Part shown: one piece after another, positions 12,914-27,900 of the stretch
Layout: the number at the start of each line of letters is the position of its first letter
How positions within the stretch are numbered: the first letter of the stretch is position 1
Origin: Neelides folsomi
Taxonomy: Eukaryota > Arthropoda > Collembola > Neelipleona > Neelidae
Assembly: GCA_034687125.1 (NCBI GenBank)
Contig: JAQGBZ010000153.1
Coordinates: forward strand, 62,001 to 126,000
DNA length: 64,000 nucleotides
Direction of reading: 5' to 3'
Made by a program: the position numbers and the translations under genes
Notes under the pieces: model-generated
Databases searched by the model: none
What the model saw: only the letters and a program-made list of their open reading frames with translations
Told to the model about the DNA's origin: nothing

Positions 12914-15900
12914 CTGCAAACATTGTACATATTAATGAAAAGGAAAAGGAAAATTTGGTCTAAATAAGAAGTTATTAGAAATCTCCAACTGCTCCCATCG
13001 TGCCGAGAGACCAATAAATTTTGATATTTGATTTCCCTTTTAAAAGCCCTTTTAATTTAAACTTTTGGGGTCGCAAATTGAAATTCTTAGCTCCCGCAAT
13101 ACAAAGCCCGGAGAGGAAAATTTCAATTTGAAATGAGTCGTAACATGATTTGAGTTTGACATGACGTTTGATTGCCTCAAAAGAAAGTTTTCAAGAGCGG
13201 TTGGCCCGAGTTGATCGTTCCAACCTTATATTTAAATTTCCTCTCCCTGGAACGACGAGTGGAATTGACAAATGTAAGTCTGGATGGTCTTTCCACTATA
13301 TTAGGACGGAAAGAAGTCACCCTTGTTTCGAAAAGGAAAAGTTTCCTTTAATTTCTCCGTCTCCCGAAATTAAGTGAGAGGACGAGACATCCACTCAAAC
13401 TCACTTGGTCCTTCACTCTTCCCCTTCTCCAATATTCCTCCCTATTTCCTCCATTGACAACCATACATACTTACATACATACTAGTATACCATACATAGT
13501 AAAGAATACATACAAACTGGCATACCATATATACAAACTAGTATACCATACATACAGATAATAGAGTATAATATGACTATATTCGAATAGTATGGTGTAG
13601 ATCTGTAGAAACTGAAACAGTCGCCCACAACCAAAACAACGACAGTGTAAGTAATAATATACAGAGAAGGAAAAGGTCGTTCATGGGGAAGCGAATCGTC
13701 ATATTATTACGTGGGAAGTCTCTCAGGAGGTTCGGAGATGTGAAGGGGTTTGCTTACTTTTCGATTTCGACTCCTTAGAGACGTCCCCCCGCATGTCCCA
13801 TTGATTGTGTTGTTTGAGAGGATGACCGAAGCTTCCTGGTACAGACCTTCGGGGTCTTCAGAGCCATCGTCTTCATAGTCATCATAACCATTGGCCAAAT
13901 GATTCGAGCGGACTGTCATGTAATGAGAAGGAGGCTGGCGATGTTTCAAATTTCCATTTTCGCCCATCTTTAATGTTCCGCCTTTCCCGTTCTTCAAAGT
14001 TGACCCGTAGTTATTGTAATGAGAACCTGGCATAAAATAAAAGTTTGTAAAACTTGTAATGCTTGGAGTAAGTATTTAAAATATAGTAAACTTTATCACA
14101 GGTAATTTTAAAGAGGTCGAAAATCAAGTTGGACTCTTGAAATGCTTGAAACTTTGATTGAAGGACTCGTCTGTGTTTTAACAACTCTTGTCTTTCCTTA
14201 ATTCGAACGAAGTTTGTGGAATGAAATCAAATGAGCGGCTACGTGCCTTCAGTTCGTTGACAGGTCGAGGGGCAGTGAGGGAAAAGGAACAACTTGAGCC
14301 ACTCATCCTCCTCTAGAGACGCCCTCCATTCCTCCCAATGATTAACTTTCGCTCGGAGAAGAGAACCTTTGTCAAACTTAAAACGAAAATGGCCCTTTCA
14401 ATTCAATTCTCTCCACTTCAACTTTCTAGGCGGAATTTTGGAAGACTGGGAGAGATCTAAACAATTTGAGTCGATTGGTCCCTCGCATATTTAAACTTCC
14501 TGTTCGCCCATTCAATTGAGGAAAATTACATCCCAATTCGTCTCCTTTCATTCTCTGATAAAACAAACGTGTCAATAGTCGGAAAGACCGCAAATCAGAG
14601 AACTCACTTCAAAAAGTTAAACTCATTCAAATGGGCCATCAGAGACCTTCAAAGGGAATTATTTCTCTCTTTTGAACAATGAATGGAATCTCTGTAATTA
14701 AGGGAATTGAATCTCCCACCGAAAGTCCTTCCGTTAATACACATATATTACAGTCCTAATTTCCAAACCGCCGTTCCCCACAAGTCCCTGGAAAGTTGAC
14801 AAAGAGGTTCTTCAAATTCCAACTGGAAATTACCTTCTAATTCAATTGTCAATGAACTGAGGAAACACAGAAGACATAAAAGTTAAAGATAAAAGGACAT
14901 TTACTACTCATGTAATACCAATGAGCTTTTTCTCAATATGCTAAATCTAATCTTTTCAATCTAAAATACGTCGTAGATATATTTGATATATAGGTAATCA
15001 ATTTATGATTATCATATTAAGTATTTGAATTAAGTATTAAAAGGTTGATTTCAAAATGGAAATATTTCCTAATGTACTTATAATACTTATATATCGGAAA
15101 TTGGTAAGAGGTTCATCTCCTTTAATTTAAGCAAAAGATGATCTTATCATCTGTCTGAAGAAACCTTCATTGAATTCAAAATTTGCAATTCCTATCCCGG
15201 ATATCTTTTTCTCACTTTTTCCCCCGAATCTCATCGGCGAAGTTTGGAAATTTAATAAAAGGAGATCTGTGTGTTCATTTGCGTATGAATTTGCTGGAGA
15301 GATAAGTTTATACTTGGATAGTTATCTCGGTTGCTTCTCTTTCAAGATACGGACAAAACTTTTAGCTTCCACATAATAAGAATATAAATTGGAGATTTTG
15401 AGTCTGAGGATCGAAATGAAATAATGATCCCATCGGATTTCCTGTCAGCCCATAGGGTCTTTCACTCGACGCTCTGTGAGGGAAAAATGAGATAAAGTGA
15501 AGGTTCCTAGTAAGAGCAGTGTTGGGGAATAAATTGAAACTCGAGTTGATTTTGTGTACACCTTTAAGTAAAAAGTGTTGTGAACGTTTTTTAAATTATA
15601 ATTGTCACATTTATCATATCCCAGTTATATAAAAGTCCTTATTCCGCACACGTGGGCAAATTCCACCCACCTTATTCAATTTTGCCCATTATGAAAAATG
15701 GAGAAAATAAGTTTCTTTCACGTAAAATGATTAGACCTTTAAGGCCTTGAATGATTACTGCATAAAATGATGAAGATGGGATATTAAGCATAATATCCTT
15801 CATATATTCCCCATATTACATATATGAAGGGATATAAAGGTCGAAAAGGAATCTCAATTTCGAATCAATTCCCTCTAATCTAATCCTTAAGGAAATAAAT

Positions 15901-18900
15901 AATTCCGCCTCAAAGGGGAGCCAGACAGGTAAAATATTATTTACTAGAAAAATATCTTCTCTCCAAGTAATAAGAAAAGTGTTCTATAGGAGCCTGGAGG
16001 GAAATGCCGATAATCTTATTATACCAGGTGTATCTAACGACGGCCCCCAAAAGGGGAGCGTGTCAAAAATTCCAATTGGGTGAATAGCAACCCTCCCGAT
16101 AAACCTCTTTGTTACTTTAACCCACCCTTAAATTTCCTCCTCTCTCTTCTGAGATATGATTCCATTTCAAGCTCCGGAATTGGCGATGAAGGTTTTGAAA
16201 GTAGGTGTATTAGTTTGGAAGAATCTTCCTTTTGTTGAAAAATCTTTCCCTGCCCGCCTCTTCCCAGCCCTAACTTTCCAAAACGGACAAATTCCCCAAA
16301 TTTCATGAAGGAGAATCACGGGGAAGCATTAAGGTTTCCTGATTCTATTACTCCAGCCACTCTGAACACACACAACATACTGTCATGTTTTACCATATCC
16401 GATCCCTGTGATACTAAATGGGTATTTTCCCCTCCTTGGACATTAGATAGAATCTATTTAGATATATGATACATCTAATATGAAGGGTGTGTGGATTCCC
16501 CTCTTTAGTCCTATGGTGAGTCCCACAGTTCATCAAATTCATTTCTCCTCTCTCCATTATTATTTGTTTCCCTTGGAATGGAGAAGGGTGCAAGTCTTCC
16601 TTTCTTTCTCGACACCCGAATTCGCCCCACCACAGAGTTCAGAGAATAACATAGATCAACCCCATTGTAATGCCACTACGTACGACCGTCTCTCACTTTA
16701 ACTCACAGTCCTTCGCATTATTTCCATGCATTCAAAACATGAAATCTACAATGTGCACATGCAGTTATATGGTTTCCTCGTTCGTACCAAATAACCCGTG
16801 TGTAGTTTCAAACAGGAAAACCGCGCTGACGAGGTCCCGAACCAGAGGAAAAGAGATATGAGCAAAAGACCCATATACATACACATAATAATTCCGGCGA
16901 CAGGGCGAATGACACATTCTGTCTCGTAAATTTCTCATTCTCGGAGTGATAAAATGCCATAGAGGGCTGAAAGTCTTCGTTTTCCTTCTCATCCGCTAAT
17001 ACCTAATTCTAATCTCCTTCTCCCCACTCTCCCACACACACATTTAACGATATTTCAACTATTCGATGGATTTCTCCTATTTCAAACTCGCTTTCATTTC
17101 ATTTCCCTCCCCTTAAAATCCTTCAAATCCTGAGTTCCTGGCAAATGTATTTATATATAAGATTCTCTCCCACTTTAAGAGGTTTAGAATATACTGATAG
17201 GTACATTTGGATCTGTATTTAGCGGACGTGTCAAATTACATAACGTGTTATGTATACTTTAGAGACTTAGACCCATCGTAGCGAATAAAACGTACACTCA
17301 TCAATGATATAGGAATCGATGGAAGAACAGGCGAGATTGATTTGTAGACTTTCACACTCCACCACTTCTTGTTTTTTTCCCAAAATGTGAAGCATAAGTT
17401 TGGGAGTTGAAATGCAAATGCTTCCCTCCGGTCTCTGTGGTTTCCCCAATCGCCACGCCACTCTGTATCCATTAGCGGATCTTATTCTTATTGCATTCTG
17501 AGGGAACCTGGGAGGATATACATGAAAGCACATTGGTCGTACCGGGTAGGAAAACGTAGAAATCGATTCAAAGACTTTCCCCCCTTTTTTCCACTATTCT
17601 CATTCACCGCACTCTCCGCCTTTACCCATCACCATCAGCCGGTTTTTGAATACAGGACGGCGACCTCGAAGGCGGTGGTGAAGACCTTCCTAAAGGCTTT
17701 TTGAGTACCCAAAGGAAGGGGAGAGAAAAGTTCTCAAAAGTCGTTTCTTCCCTTTCAAAGCGACCTCCAAAGGCTCCCATTGAGGAAATGTATAACTTGA
17801 CTCGCTTTCTTCCCTTCACTCCCAATAACTTTCTATTTTGACGAACGGACTTTTCCTCTTTCTATATTTCCTACGTGATCTTCCTCTCATTTCTATGTAT
17901 GTATGTAGATAAATACCATCTACTATCTTCATGTGTAGTATTTTATATATACTATATACCTAGATGCGTATGCATATATGATTTGTCGGCATCCAAAATC
18001 TAACATATGGAAAAGAATATGGAATTGCTCCCAATAATGTGTGTAGAGATATAGATAAATAAAAGGAAGAAAAAGGTTCATTTGATATACATGCGTGCAA
18101 GTTGGTGCACACGTACAAAATATCATTCAAGAAGATGCATTTTCCAACTTCAAGACTCCCTTTAATGTAAGTAATGGAGATGGCTCCGAAATTGCCTTCG
18201 TCGACTCTTTTCTCTCCTTTTGTACGTGGCCTTTCGCCTCTCATTTGGGAGAGAACGCGAAACAAGGTTTTTTCCTTATCAATACTGCCCAATACTTTTA
18301 TTCCACTCTGTATGGGTTCGAATTTTACTTTCCGAATATTCGCATTTGAAAGAAACGAAGGAGAAATTTTATCTCCTTGGGGGGAAACTCACCTTGTAGA
18401 TGGAGTCCATTAGGGGGGCTCTTAGCCATCTCGCCATTCTTCAAAGTTCCATTCGCATACGGCGCTGGGTGTTTGAAGTCTCCGTTGAGGACGACGGTCG
18501 TCGTGGCTGCTCCATTATTCCCTCCACCGCCATTACTCAGAGGTGTGAGGGTGAGAAGGAGGTCCTGAAATCCCAGGATAAAACTCCCCTTTAGAACACT
18601 TACAAAACTATGCATTTCACCTCGAGGAAAACCGAGAGTACATTTGGTAAGTAGCCTCTTATATAACCATGCATGTATAACCATAAGTATATGAGGAGTA
18701 AGGTGAGACAGAGAAAAAAAGTTTTTCATGTCGCAAGTATTCAGATGGTTTGCGGGACCCCTTTTAAAAAATCGAATTCCATTAAAATTTAATCTTTCCT
18801 TGTTCCTTTGCTTTTATTTACGAAAAGGAGAGCTGAAAATGACTAAGTAGCACTTTGGAAAATTCTTGAATCTTATCCTCTGTGGATATAAAACCCAGCT

Positions 18901-21900
18901 GAGATTTTGTTGATCAAAAAATATATTCACTTATAAGGATACCTTATATTGTACGCTTGTCTATCATATATCTGTAAGAGAAAATATAAGTACATAGAGC
19001 TTTGTAACAGTAAGATACATAGTGTAGAATATTGTACACATATTATATATGGTAGATAAGTATGTATGTTAGTTAGATGTGTGTTTTATAAAGATTGTAA
19101 TCAGAGGAGGAGGATTATAAAAGTGTGTGTAATGGAAATGGTGATAAGAAGCAGAGAGTTTCACCCGGGTGGAATGAGCCCCTTTCTCTTCCCCCTTCAC
19201 TCTTTTCCTTCGCACTGAGGGCCTAGTTTTCACCAGCATAAATATTTACTTTCAAACTCCGTGGCGAAAGCTAATTAAAAACTAAAATTAAATAGCCCTG
19301 AGTTATTTCCTTCCGAAGCGAGTCGCAAAGTTGGCTGGTGGTTCAACTGCTTTCATATGAGATTCTATGGACATAAGTATAAGGTATGCATGAAGTGAGA
19401 ATTCCAACATAAATAACTACAACTTAAATCAACCCCTCTAAACAGAAGAATGAAAAAGATTATCATTACTACATTATTAGCATTTTTCTCATTTTTAAAG
19501 AATTTTGCAGATTAATTTTTGGATGAAAGTAAAGTTTCTAATTGTAAGGAGAAAATTTATTTTATAATGGAAACTAAATAATTTATTAATGGCAAGAACT
19601 GAATAAAGTTATAATGCCAATATGTTTTGAAACTTAGAACTTTACATTAGTTTTATAAAACTAAGAAAAGGAGAATAAATCCCGAAATGACTTTAAGTCA
19701 TTTTAAAAAATCACATTTCTTTAATCTCACTCGAGTGAGAATTCTTAAAAAGTTTATTTTCCTTTTCATTCGTGAAAGAGCTGGTTTTATACTGAAAGGA
19801 TATTCTATAACATTTGCAAGTAACCGAAGTTGTGTAAGTAGGAAGTTTCACTTTTCACTAATCGGATTTTCAAATTTTAAGCCTTGAAGCAAATTTCCTT
19901 ACTTTGACCCCCTCCGTGGCAGGGTTTGGTTGAGTAACGATGTGAGTCGGGACGGAGGACCAATGCGGACGCCAGAAGGGAAATCCTGTAGCCTGAAGCG
20001 TTAAAGCAGAACCAAGCGATCTTCCTGACCGCTGCATCCAAATAAGAAGACCCACAACGACACTGAGGAGGAAAATTAGCCCTGCAATAATTCCAACCAC
20101 AGTTTCGACCATCGAAGATTCAAGAGCTCCTGTAAAATAAATACAAACATCATATAACATTAAATGCAACATTTACTTTTTTACTCCCCGTATATGTTTA
20201 TTGCAAACACTGGCAAGTTGTACGAGTACTCGTAGTAATGTTGGGTAAGTAGATACAATTCCATTAACTAAATTCATTGTCATTTTTCTTCATGTCTTTT
20301 CACTCCCCCCTTCAATTTTAGAGGGACACGTAAAGAATGCTTTGGCCGATAGTCTGAGAAAATGGTCCTAGTGAACTTTGTCGGTATATAAGTATACGAT
20401 AAGTAAATTGAACGAGAGTGTTTTGTTACGGAAAATTTAATGAAATGGAATTGCATTAGTAACATACCATGAATAGTCCCTCAATTCTTTTTTATTGGTT
20501 GGGTCTACTTAAAAGGATTAAATAAGACGATTCCTTTCCCAATTGGTTATATTAGCTTGAATATAAAATTCAACCCTCTGATCGCAATCTCGATCTTGCC
20601 CAACTTTTAATGCATTTTACTTATAAAAAGGAAAACTTTTTAGTAAAGTTTCCTAGTTTAGTTAATGATACAAGTTTAATACACAATGAACCTTACAAAC
20701 CACTGAACGATACAACTACTGAAACATAAACACATATAATGTATTATAAACATAACAGAACTAATAGAATAAGCATTTATTTTAAATGTAAGTTTCATTT
20801 GAATTCTCTTATTGATATATCATTTGTGTAAAATTTAAAAATATGTAAAATACATTTTACATTATGAAATCATTTAAGTTTAAATATATAATGGGGATAT
20901 TTCAATTACATAGATCAACCTTAATATTTTAATAATGGAATCTTTGAAGTTTTTCACTTGATTGATTTTGAATTGAAAAACTTTTGTACTGAAAATGGGG
21001 ATGTAAAGAAAGGGAATGAAAGAACATGATAGAATAAGATGTAGATTTTTATTCCAAGTTAATAGTTTATATAGTTTTAGAGCGGGTGATTGAAAGTTGG
21101 AAAGGGAAACTTTTTATGGTCGAGAAGACTGGGAGGGTAATTTGGATTTAAGGTGTCACTTTACCACACACTTCAACTTTCAAAGTGAACAATTCATGAC
21201 TGCCAACCTGATGGATGCAATGGCAAATATGCATTACAGGAGTTTGAAGAGAAATAAACTCACCGATTCCGAGTGGCGATGTTGAGTCGGAGAAGTCGAG
21301 GTGGTGGCCATCAGGTCCCATCTCCTCTGTGTAGTTTCCATCGTAAATTTCTAAAAGAAGAGAACTTGCAGTCAATAAATGTCATTTGGGCGGAAGAAGA
21401 ACGAAATCTCTCCAATCTCATCCGCTTCATTTCATCATCAACATTTTAGAATCATTCGCCTTCCATTTCAATCCTGTCTCTTTTACTTTCCCTGTCTTTT
21501 ACGGACGAATCGCCGTATCAAAATGCCCTTATGTGAAAATATATTACGCTACGTATAATGTAGAGTACCTTGATGTATGCTTATACCATATATGTGTAAT
21601 GTACCAGGTATAATTGTATTAACTATGATATATACAACTTGTATGATATGGTAGATAGTAAATCGGACGATGTCTTTTATGTAAAATCAGTAGATGTATT
21701 TATTTATGTAGACAGTTTCTCTTCGTTCAAACTTCCATTCAAACCTATTGTAAAATGCTCAAACGAAGTAAGAATAGAAAAGAAATTGTAATAAGCTTGG
21801 AAAGGAAATAAAGGAGCAGCAAGAGATTTTCAAAGATTTACTAAAGTTTCCCTTTTATAAAAACTCTTTTAAAGCAAAAATATAAATTTTAGTTCTAAAA

Positions 21901-24900
21901 AATGAAATTTCAAAATTCACATTTCCGCGTGTTGAGCTCAACGTTAAATAAATAAGCACCCATTCATGTGTTTATATTAATATATCATACTTATAGCTAA
22001 TTATAGTAAACTCTCCTAACTTAATTTTCTTACTAAATGAGTTTAAAGGAATTTTAAAAATGTTTAAGCATAGAGTAAGATATGCACAGTTAGATAAAAA
22101 TTTAAAAAATGTAAAAAATTTTCAAAAGCGTAAATAAATGTTATATGAACTTCATCATACAAGATTCAGCATTTAAAAATTCAAAGGGTTTATTTTAAGT
22201 ATTAAATTGTTTACACAAGGATATTTAACATTTGAAAGAACATCGCCAAGATTATTTTAAGTTATTGCAAACAGAATGGATGGTTAATATTTCACTGCAT
22301 TCTTCAAATATTAAACATTGCTTATTTCTTTTATGAAAAAGAGGCCGGAAAAATTCCCAAGCCCCAAAACCCAGAACAAACAATGAGTTAAAGGTCCGCC
22401 TTGAAGATCAAAGCTTATTCTCAGGTATTATATCATGTACTTGAAATTTGTAAAAAGGTGAGGTTTGGGAGCTTTGAGCTGTTTGCACAGGTCCCCTTGT
22501 TTGCCCGCGAATCTGAAGAAAGTTTTGATAAGGGGAAGAATGTTCCGTGAATGGGCCCGAGATCAGGTGGATGGTTAGAGAGGAAAATGGTTCTCTTTAT
22601 TTAAAGAGAACCCAAAATAAGGGTTTGAATAAAGATGACAGATGAACAATTTGCAACCTGAGCTTCCTCCATTTCCCTCTTCTATAACCAATTTGCCCTT
22701 CTCTTTAACATCCCTTGGATTTCCCTTGGATTTCAACGAGAGAGTTCGAATAATGATGACAGTGATAATACATTGTTTTAGGGATGCATCAGAAGTGTAA
22801 TGCTTATAAGCGGATATAAGAAAAGGGAGAAAGAAGCTTAAGGGAATGTTCGTAATTTCAATTCCCGGTTACTTACCCCGTCGTAGGGAGAGTGTTTATT
22901 TATCTCACCAACTAATCTACTTAGCCTCTTAGAGAGAGAAAGAGAAGAATTGAATTGAGTGGCCTATACCTCACTCAATAAACATTTAGATATTCCTCCC
23001 CTCAAACTTCCATAATCTTCATTCCATTTCCCACCATTCCCCCCATTCAATTCGACACGGGCTTTGGATGATGATGAGGGAAATGTATAAGTTGGCCATT
23101 GAATTCCATATTATCCTTTCATTTCAATTCTCTACTTTACAAAACATGATTGTGTGTTGGAGGAATTGGAAGTGGGAAAGAAGATCATTTAATAAGAGGA
23201 TGATATTCCCTCTTTTCCGATTAGTTAATAGGATTAGATTTGGGGTATAAATATATGAAAATGGACCCTTTGGGTTGAGGGCCTCTTTAGCGACGTTGGT
23301 TATCCATTATGTTTCGCAGGGTAATCCAATCCAATCTAAGAGCTCTAAAAAGACATTTATAGGGGTGGTGTGAGGAAGGAAGTGAAGTGATCGGTATGAG
23401 ATTTCTAAACGCTGACGAGACTTCTTATCTTATCGCTCTTCCTCCTCCTAACGGCATTTAAACCCATCTGCCCAAAACCATATAAGTTTAACTTGAACTA
23501 AACCATGTGAGATATACGTATGATATCACAAAATTCGTATATCCCTTCGGCCACTTCACCGAAGGGATTTTCAAGAATCGAAACATTGATGTTTCTAAAA
23601 ATCTTTAAAATAAATTACACTTCAAATCTTCATTTCCTTTTATTATGCATAAATCAAAGATAATTGGAATTGGAATTTGAGCATAAAACTTGATTTGATA
23701 AATTTGATAAATTTTCCAAGTTTGGATATTGGTAATGTAATGAGGTAATGACTAATGAATCTAATATGGGAATTTATCTAATGGTTTTTTAAAATACAAA
23801 TTTTTATTCAAAAGAAAGGTAAAGGATTTAAATCTCTCAGTGAAAGCAATTTCCCTGTGGGTTAAAAGTTTTAATTAAATGAAAAAGTTTTTTTGAAATC
23901 TATAAAGAATGGAAATTATTTTAACTTTGTAAACTTACAGGACTCGAACTAAAATATTTATTAGTGAAATTCTCAAGTTAAAAAGAACCCATTAGGTATA
24001 CTTATTGTCAAATGCATTTGAAATGAATTTTTCGTTGTTTCGCTAAATAAATAATGGCCTTATTTGATTATTCTTGCATTTTCACAAGTTTGCTCATTTA
24101 TAAAGTGAAAACATTTAATGAAACTATGTTGTAATTAGTTCTCAGGCTCTCAAGTCAATTAGGCTTTTATTATTAGTTTATCTTGGATGCATAATTGTTA
24201 AAAGCACTGATTTCCCCAAACTTTGAGAATTTACTGGGAAATTATTTATAACGGCAATACATAATATTGAAATTATGTGAGCACGCATTAAATATTATTA
24301 TTTAGGAGACTTATTTATTTGAATAGTTAAATTCGTTTAGAGTCATATTATAAATACTTTATTCGTATTGGATTATTTATTCGAATATAAAAATTATCAT
24401 TTTCTTTAGTTTGGCTTCATCTTAAGTTGGTAAAAGTTTTCTTCATTTGGACTTCTTAACGATAGCTATAAAATAATTCTTAAGGGTTTATAAACTTTTA
24501 GTAAAAGATTTACAAAAAAGTTATAAACTCGAAGTATTCTTTTTAACAAAGCCTATGCGATACTTCACAAAAAATATTGCATTAGTTCATAATTCTCGCA
24601 TAGAGTTTAGTTGTAGTAGTAATAGATAATAGACATAAAAAGATTATTCGCAGTTTCTGTGTTCTCTCCATATAATACTTTTTTATTTCTTTTGTAGTTA
24701 TAAGTTTGAAAACCAAGGGTCGGAATTGGGAAGTGAATGATACACACATGCGGGAATAAATATTTCATGGGAGTATTGGAATTCTCTCCGAATGAAATGA
24801 ATTGAGGCCTCCTCTTGAATGTTGAATGAAATGAAAGAGTCAAAGACTTCCAGTGAATTTTACAGTATTAAAGATTTCCCAAATGTGTGTAGATCCCTAT

Positions 24901-27900
24901 ACATTCCCTTTTTCCTTCACTTCCAATTTCCATTATGTCGGTTTTAATAAAATTGAACAAAATGCTAAAAATATAACATAGCGTAATGAAATATAGAATT
25001 CTTACTCTACATTTACAATACTAATATATATAATATACCTAAGCTAATACATAGATACTTGATTTTTCCATATCCATAATAAAGGTAATGAATTGAAAGA
25101 TAATGAAATAAATATTCCATTTTAGCAAAAGTGGTTTAGACAGGCGGATTGATTATTACAAAATGCGTACGTCATAACTAACGAATATTAATTTTACGTT
25201 TTGGGTACTAAAGTCAAACTGTCGCAAATCATTAAGGGTTGAGCAAATAGGTAAACTCATCAAACATTCATCCAATATCTCTGCATAAATTATTTTCCAC
25301 GATGAGAAAGGCAAATATGAGAAATGAATGAGAGGTCGGATTATTTATGGCGGCTTTACAAATAAGTAATAAAATCCTGTTTACTTCAACAGACAAGAGA
25401 ATGAATGAATTGAGGCTTAATATGAGCCCATAGATCATAGATGTGAGAAAAGATTTTAGTCATTGTTCCCACCATCATAAGGAGAAAGCAAGTCTAAAAT
25501 AACTTACATAATCCTATCAAAGAAATAAATACTACGACATTATTTTCATATGAATGCTATATTTGACATGTCTTCTAAGAACATCATCTAATCCTTTCAT
25601 TGTTTTCTTATATAAATAGATGTAAGAAGAAACACCAGCAGGTTGTTTTCTAAAGATTTCTCTATTTATGTATAGTGTGTAGGAGTGGGAAAGAAGTTGA
25701 GTGTGGGTTGATGGATGCGTGTAAAGGTGATTTGATCTCAGAATCAAAGAAACTACTAGCAGCGATGGTAAGAAGGGGATTTTAATCAATATTTAGAAGT
25801 AGCATGGGACAAAAAGCATGGAGAACCTCGTAGACAAAGATACATAGAAAGGGTATAATTCACTCTCTCATCCACTGTCACATTTGGATATGTAGGACGA
25901 GGGAAGTTTCCCTACGCTCCAGATGTCTCCTGCCCTCCTGGTGTACTTTATTCTAATTCTATTCTCTTCCCTTACGAGTCCATTCGCCCGAGAGAGAGAG
26001 ATTTTCCCTTCATGTGGTCCGAGCCACTCTTTTACGTTCTCAATGTATATGTATGATGACATGATGAGGAATGAATGGTTAAAGAACGTACCAGAGTGAA
26101 AGTAGACCTCGCCAATGACCAGCCACGACGACCGAAAGTAGATGTGGACCTTAACGAACCTTCCGGTCCGATTCTCAAGAGGAATGCTGATGTTCCGGGC
26201 GTGCTCGTGATTCACATCCGTCACTGGAGATACGTGTGTCACCGGCTTCCCATTAAAGTGGACTCCGCCGAGACTGAAATAAACTCGAGCTCGCGAAAAA
26301 ATCTGCAATTGATGAAAAGGCCATTACGTCGAGATACACTTATCTTTTTCACATCTACCTCAAACCATTCCCATACCTTGAATCTACCTGGTATATAATA
26401 TTACAAATAGTAAAAGGTTTTTTGAAATTCTTATTATTACGCTATTTACATTAATCTTATATTATTTACTTAAAGATATATGAATTTTAGAAATTTAACA
26501 GATGTGATGTGATGAGAAAAATTGATCATATTTCTTCTTATATCAACAATTCTAATCCAATAATTCAGCATTCAATAAAATACTATATTCTTATTGAATG
26601 AACATCAAATTGGAATAAACCAAAATTAATTTAAGAAAATAACATTTAGGTTAGCATGTGCAATAATTCTGTTAAATAAAGGAAAGGAAACGGAATGAAT
26701 TCATATCAAAAACACGGAAAGGAGTCCATTATTAACATTAGCATGGATTAGGAAAATTGAATTAAAATTACAAAATGGATTTTAGCTTAGGGGAACAATT
26801 TATTTATTCAAACTTGCCCAGCACTCTCAAATTCCCTCTCGAGTAAAAGTAAAACGAATCAAAACAAGAACATTGTGGAAAAGAAGTTAAAGGCAAATGG
26901 AAAGAAAAGTAGTCGAAAGTGAAATTGAAAAGACAGTATGGCACAATTTCATATATAAATCATAAGCGTAATAATAGTTCGTTTACGCATCTTCCCTAAT
27001 TCAGTCTCAATCGTTGAAAGAATGCAATGAAAATGTTGGAAATGGGGGCAATATTTCATAAACAATACGGTTAGCCCGTGGTGAGATTGCGGGATCCGAA
27101 AATATTACAATGAAGGACTCTGTAAGGGTCGAAGATCACGGTTAAGGATAAGGTTATGTATAGAATTCCATCGGTGGATTCGAGACTGTAAATAATTTAG
27201 AACCGTCCCACAAACCTGAGTTAGTGGCATATTAAATTTTACATTATGGCCAATTTGGCTGAGAATTACGAGGAGCAGAGTAGGGAGGATTCGGTCCCAT
27301 ATATAATAATATAATCCAAGTTCCCCTCTATACAAAGAAGGATCATATCTTGGATCTAAAGATTCTCCTCATTTCGTCTGTCTCTTATGTAATAATGTAA
27401 TAGACAAAGTCCATTTACTCCTTTTTGGTTCGCAGTGGTGGGGGAGAATGGAGAAACTTAAATCTCGTTTAAATCTTACAGATATATCCAATATTACCTG
27501 AACTCCCTTGGTTGGGAAGTGATTTGTGAAGACCTCGATGGCTTCGAACTTTCGGACGGTCTCGAACTCGAAGAGAATTTCGACAAACTCCTCTTCGCCC
27601 CCTCGTTTCTTCTTCTTCCATCCAACCCACCCATTTCCTATAAAATACCATCAAAGAAATGCATAATGAATCAAGGGATTAGATAGAGACAAATTTATCA
27701 ATTAAAAATCCTATAATTTACCTTAAAATTTAAATTAATCATCGTTTGGTGAGAGGGTCGTTTGTAAGGGCGGGGGTTCCCCCTTTAAAAGCTTAAATTT
27801 AAACCATTTTCCGTTTCCTCCCTCTGTTTCCTCCACACCCTCCTCAATTAGGAACATCGTGGGGTGAAGTTCCTTAATAACTTCCAGCCCTCAGCTTCAA

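Noticed and set aside
25868-26091. Extension of DDR exon 8 past the donor at 26091
   Set aside because: The open frame continues by chance through the intron; the GTACG donor and family alignment both end the exon at 26092.
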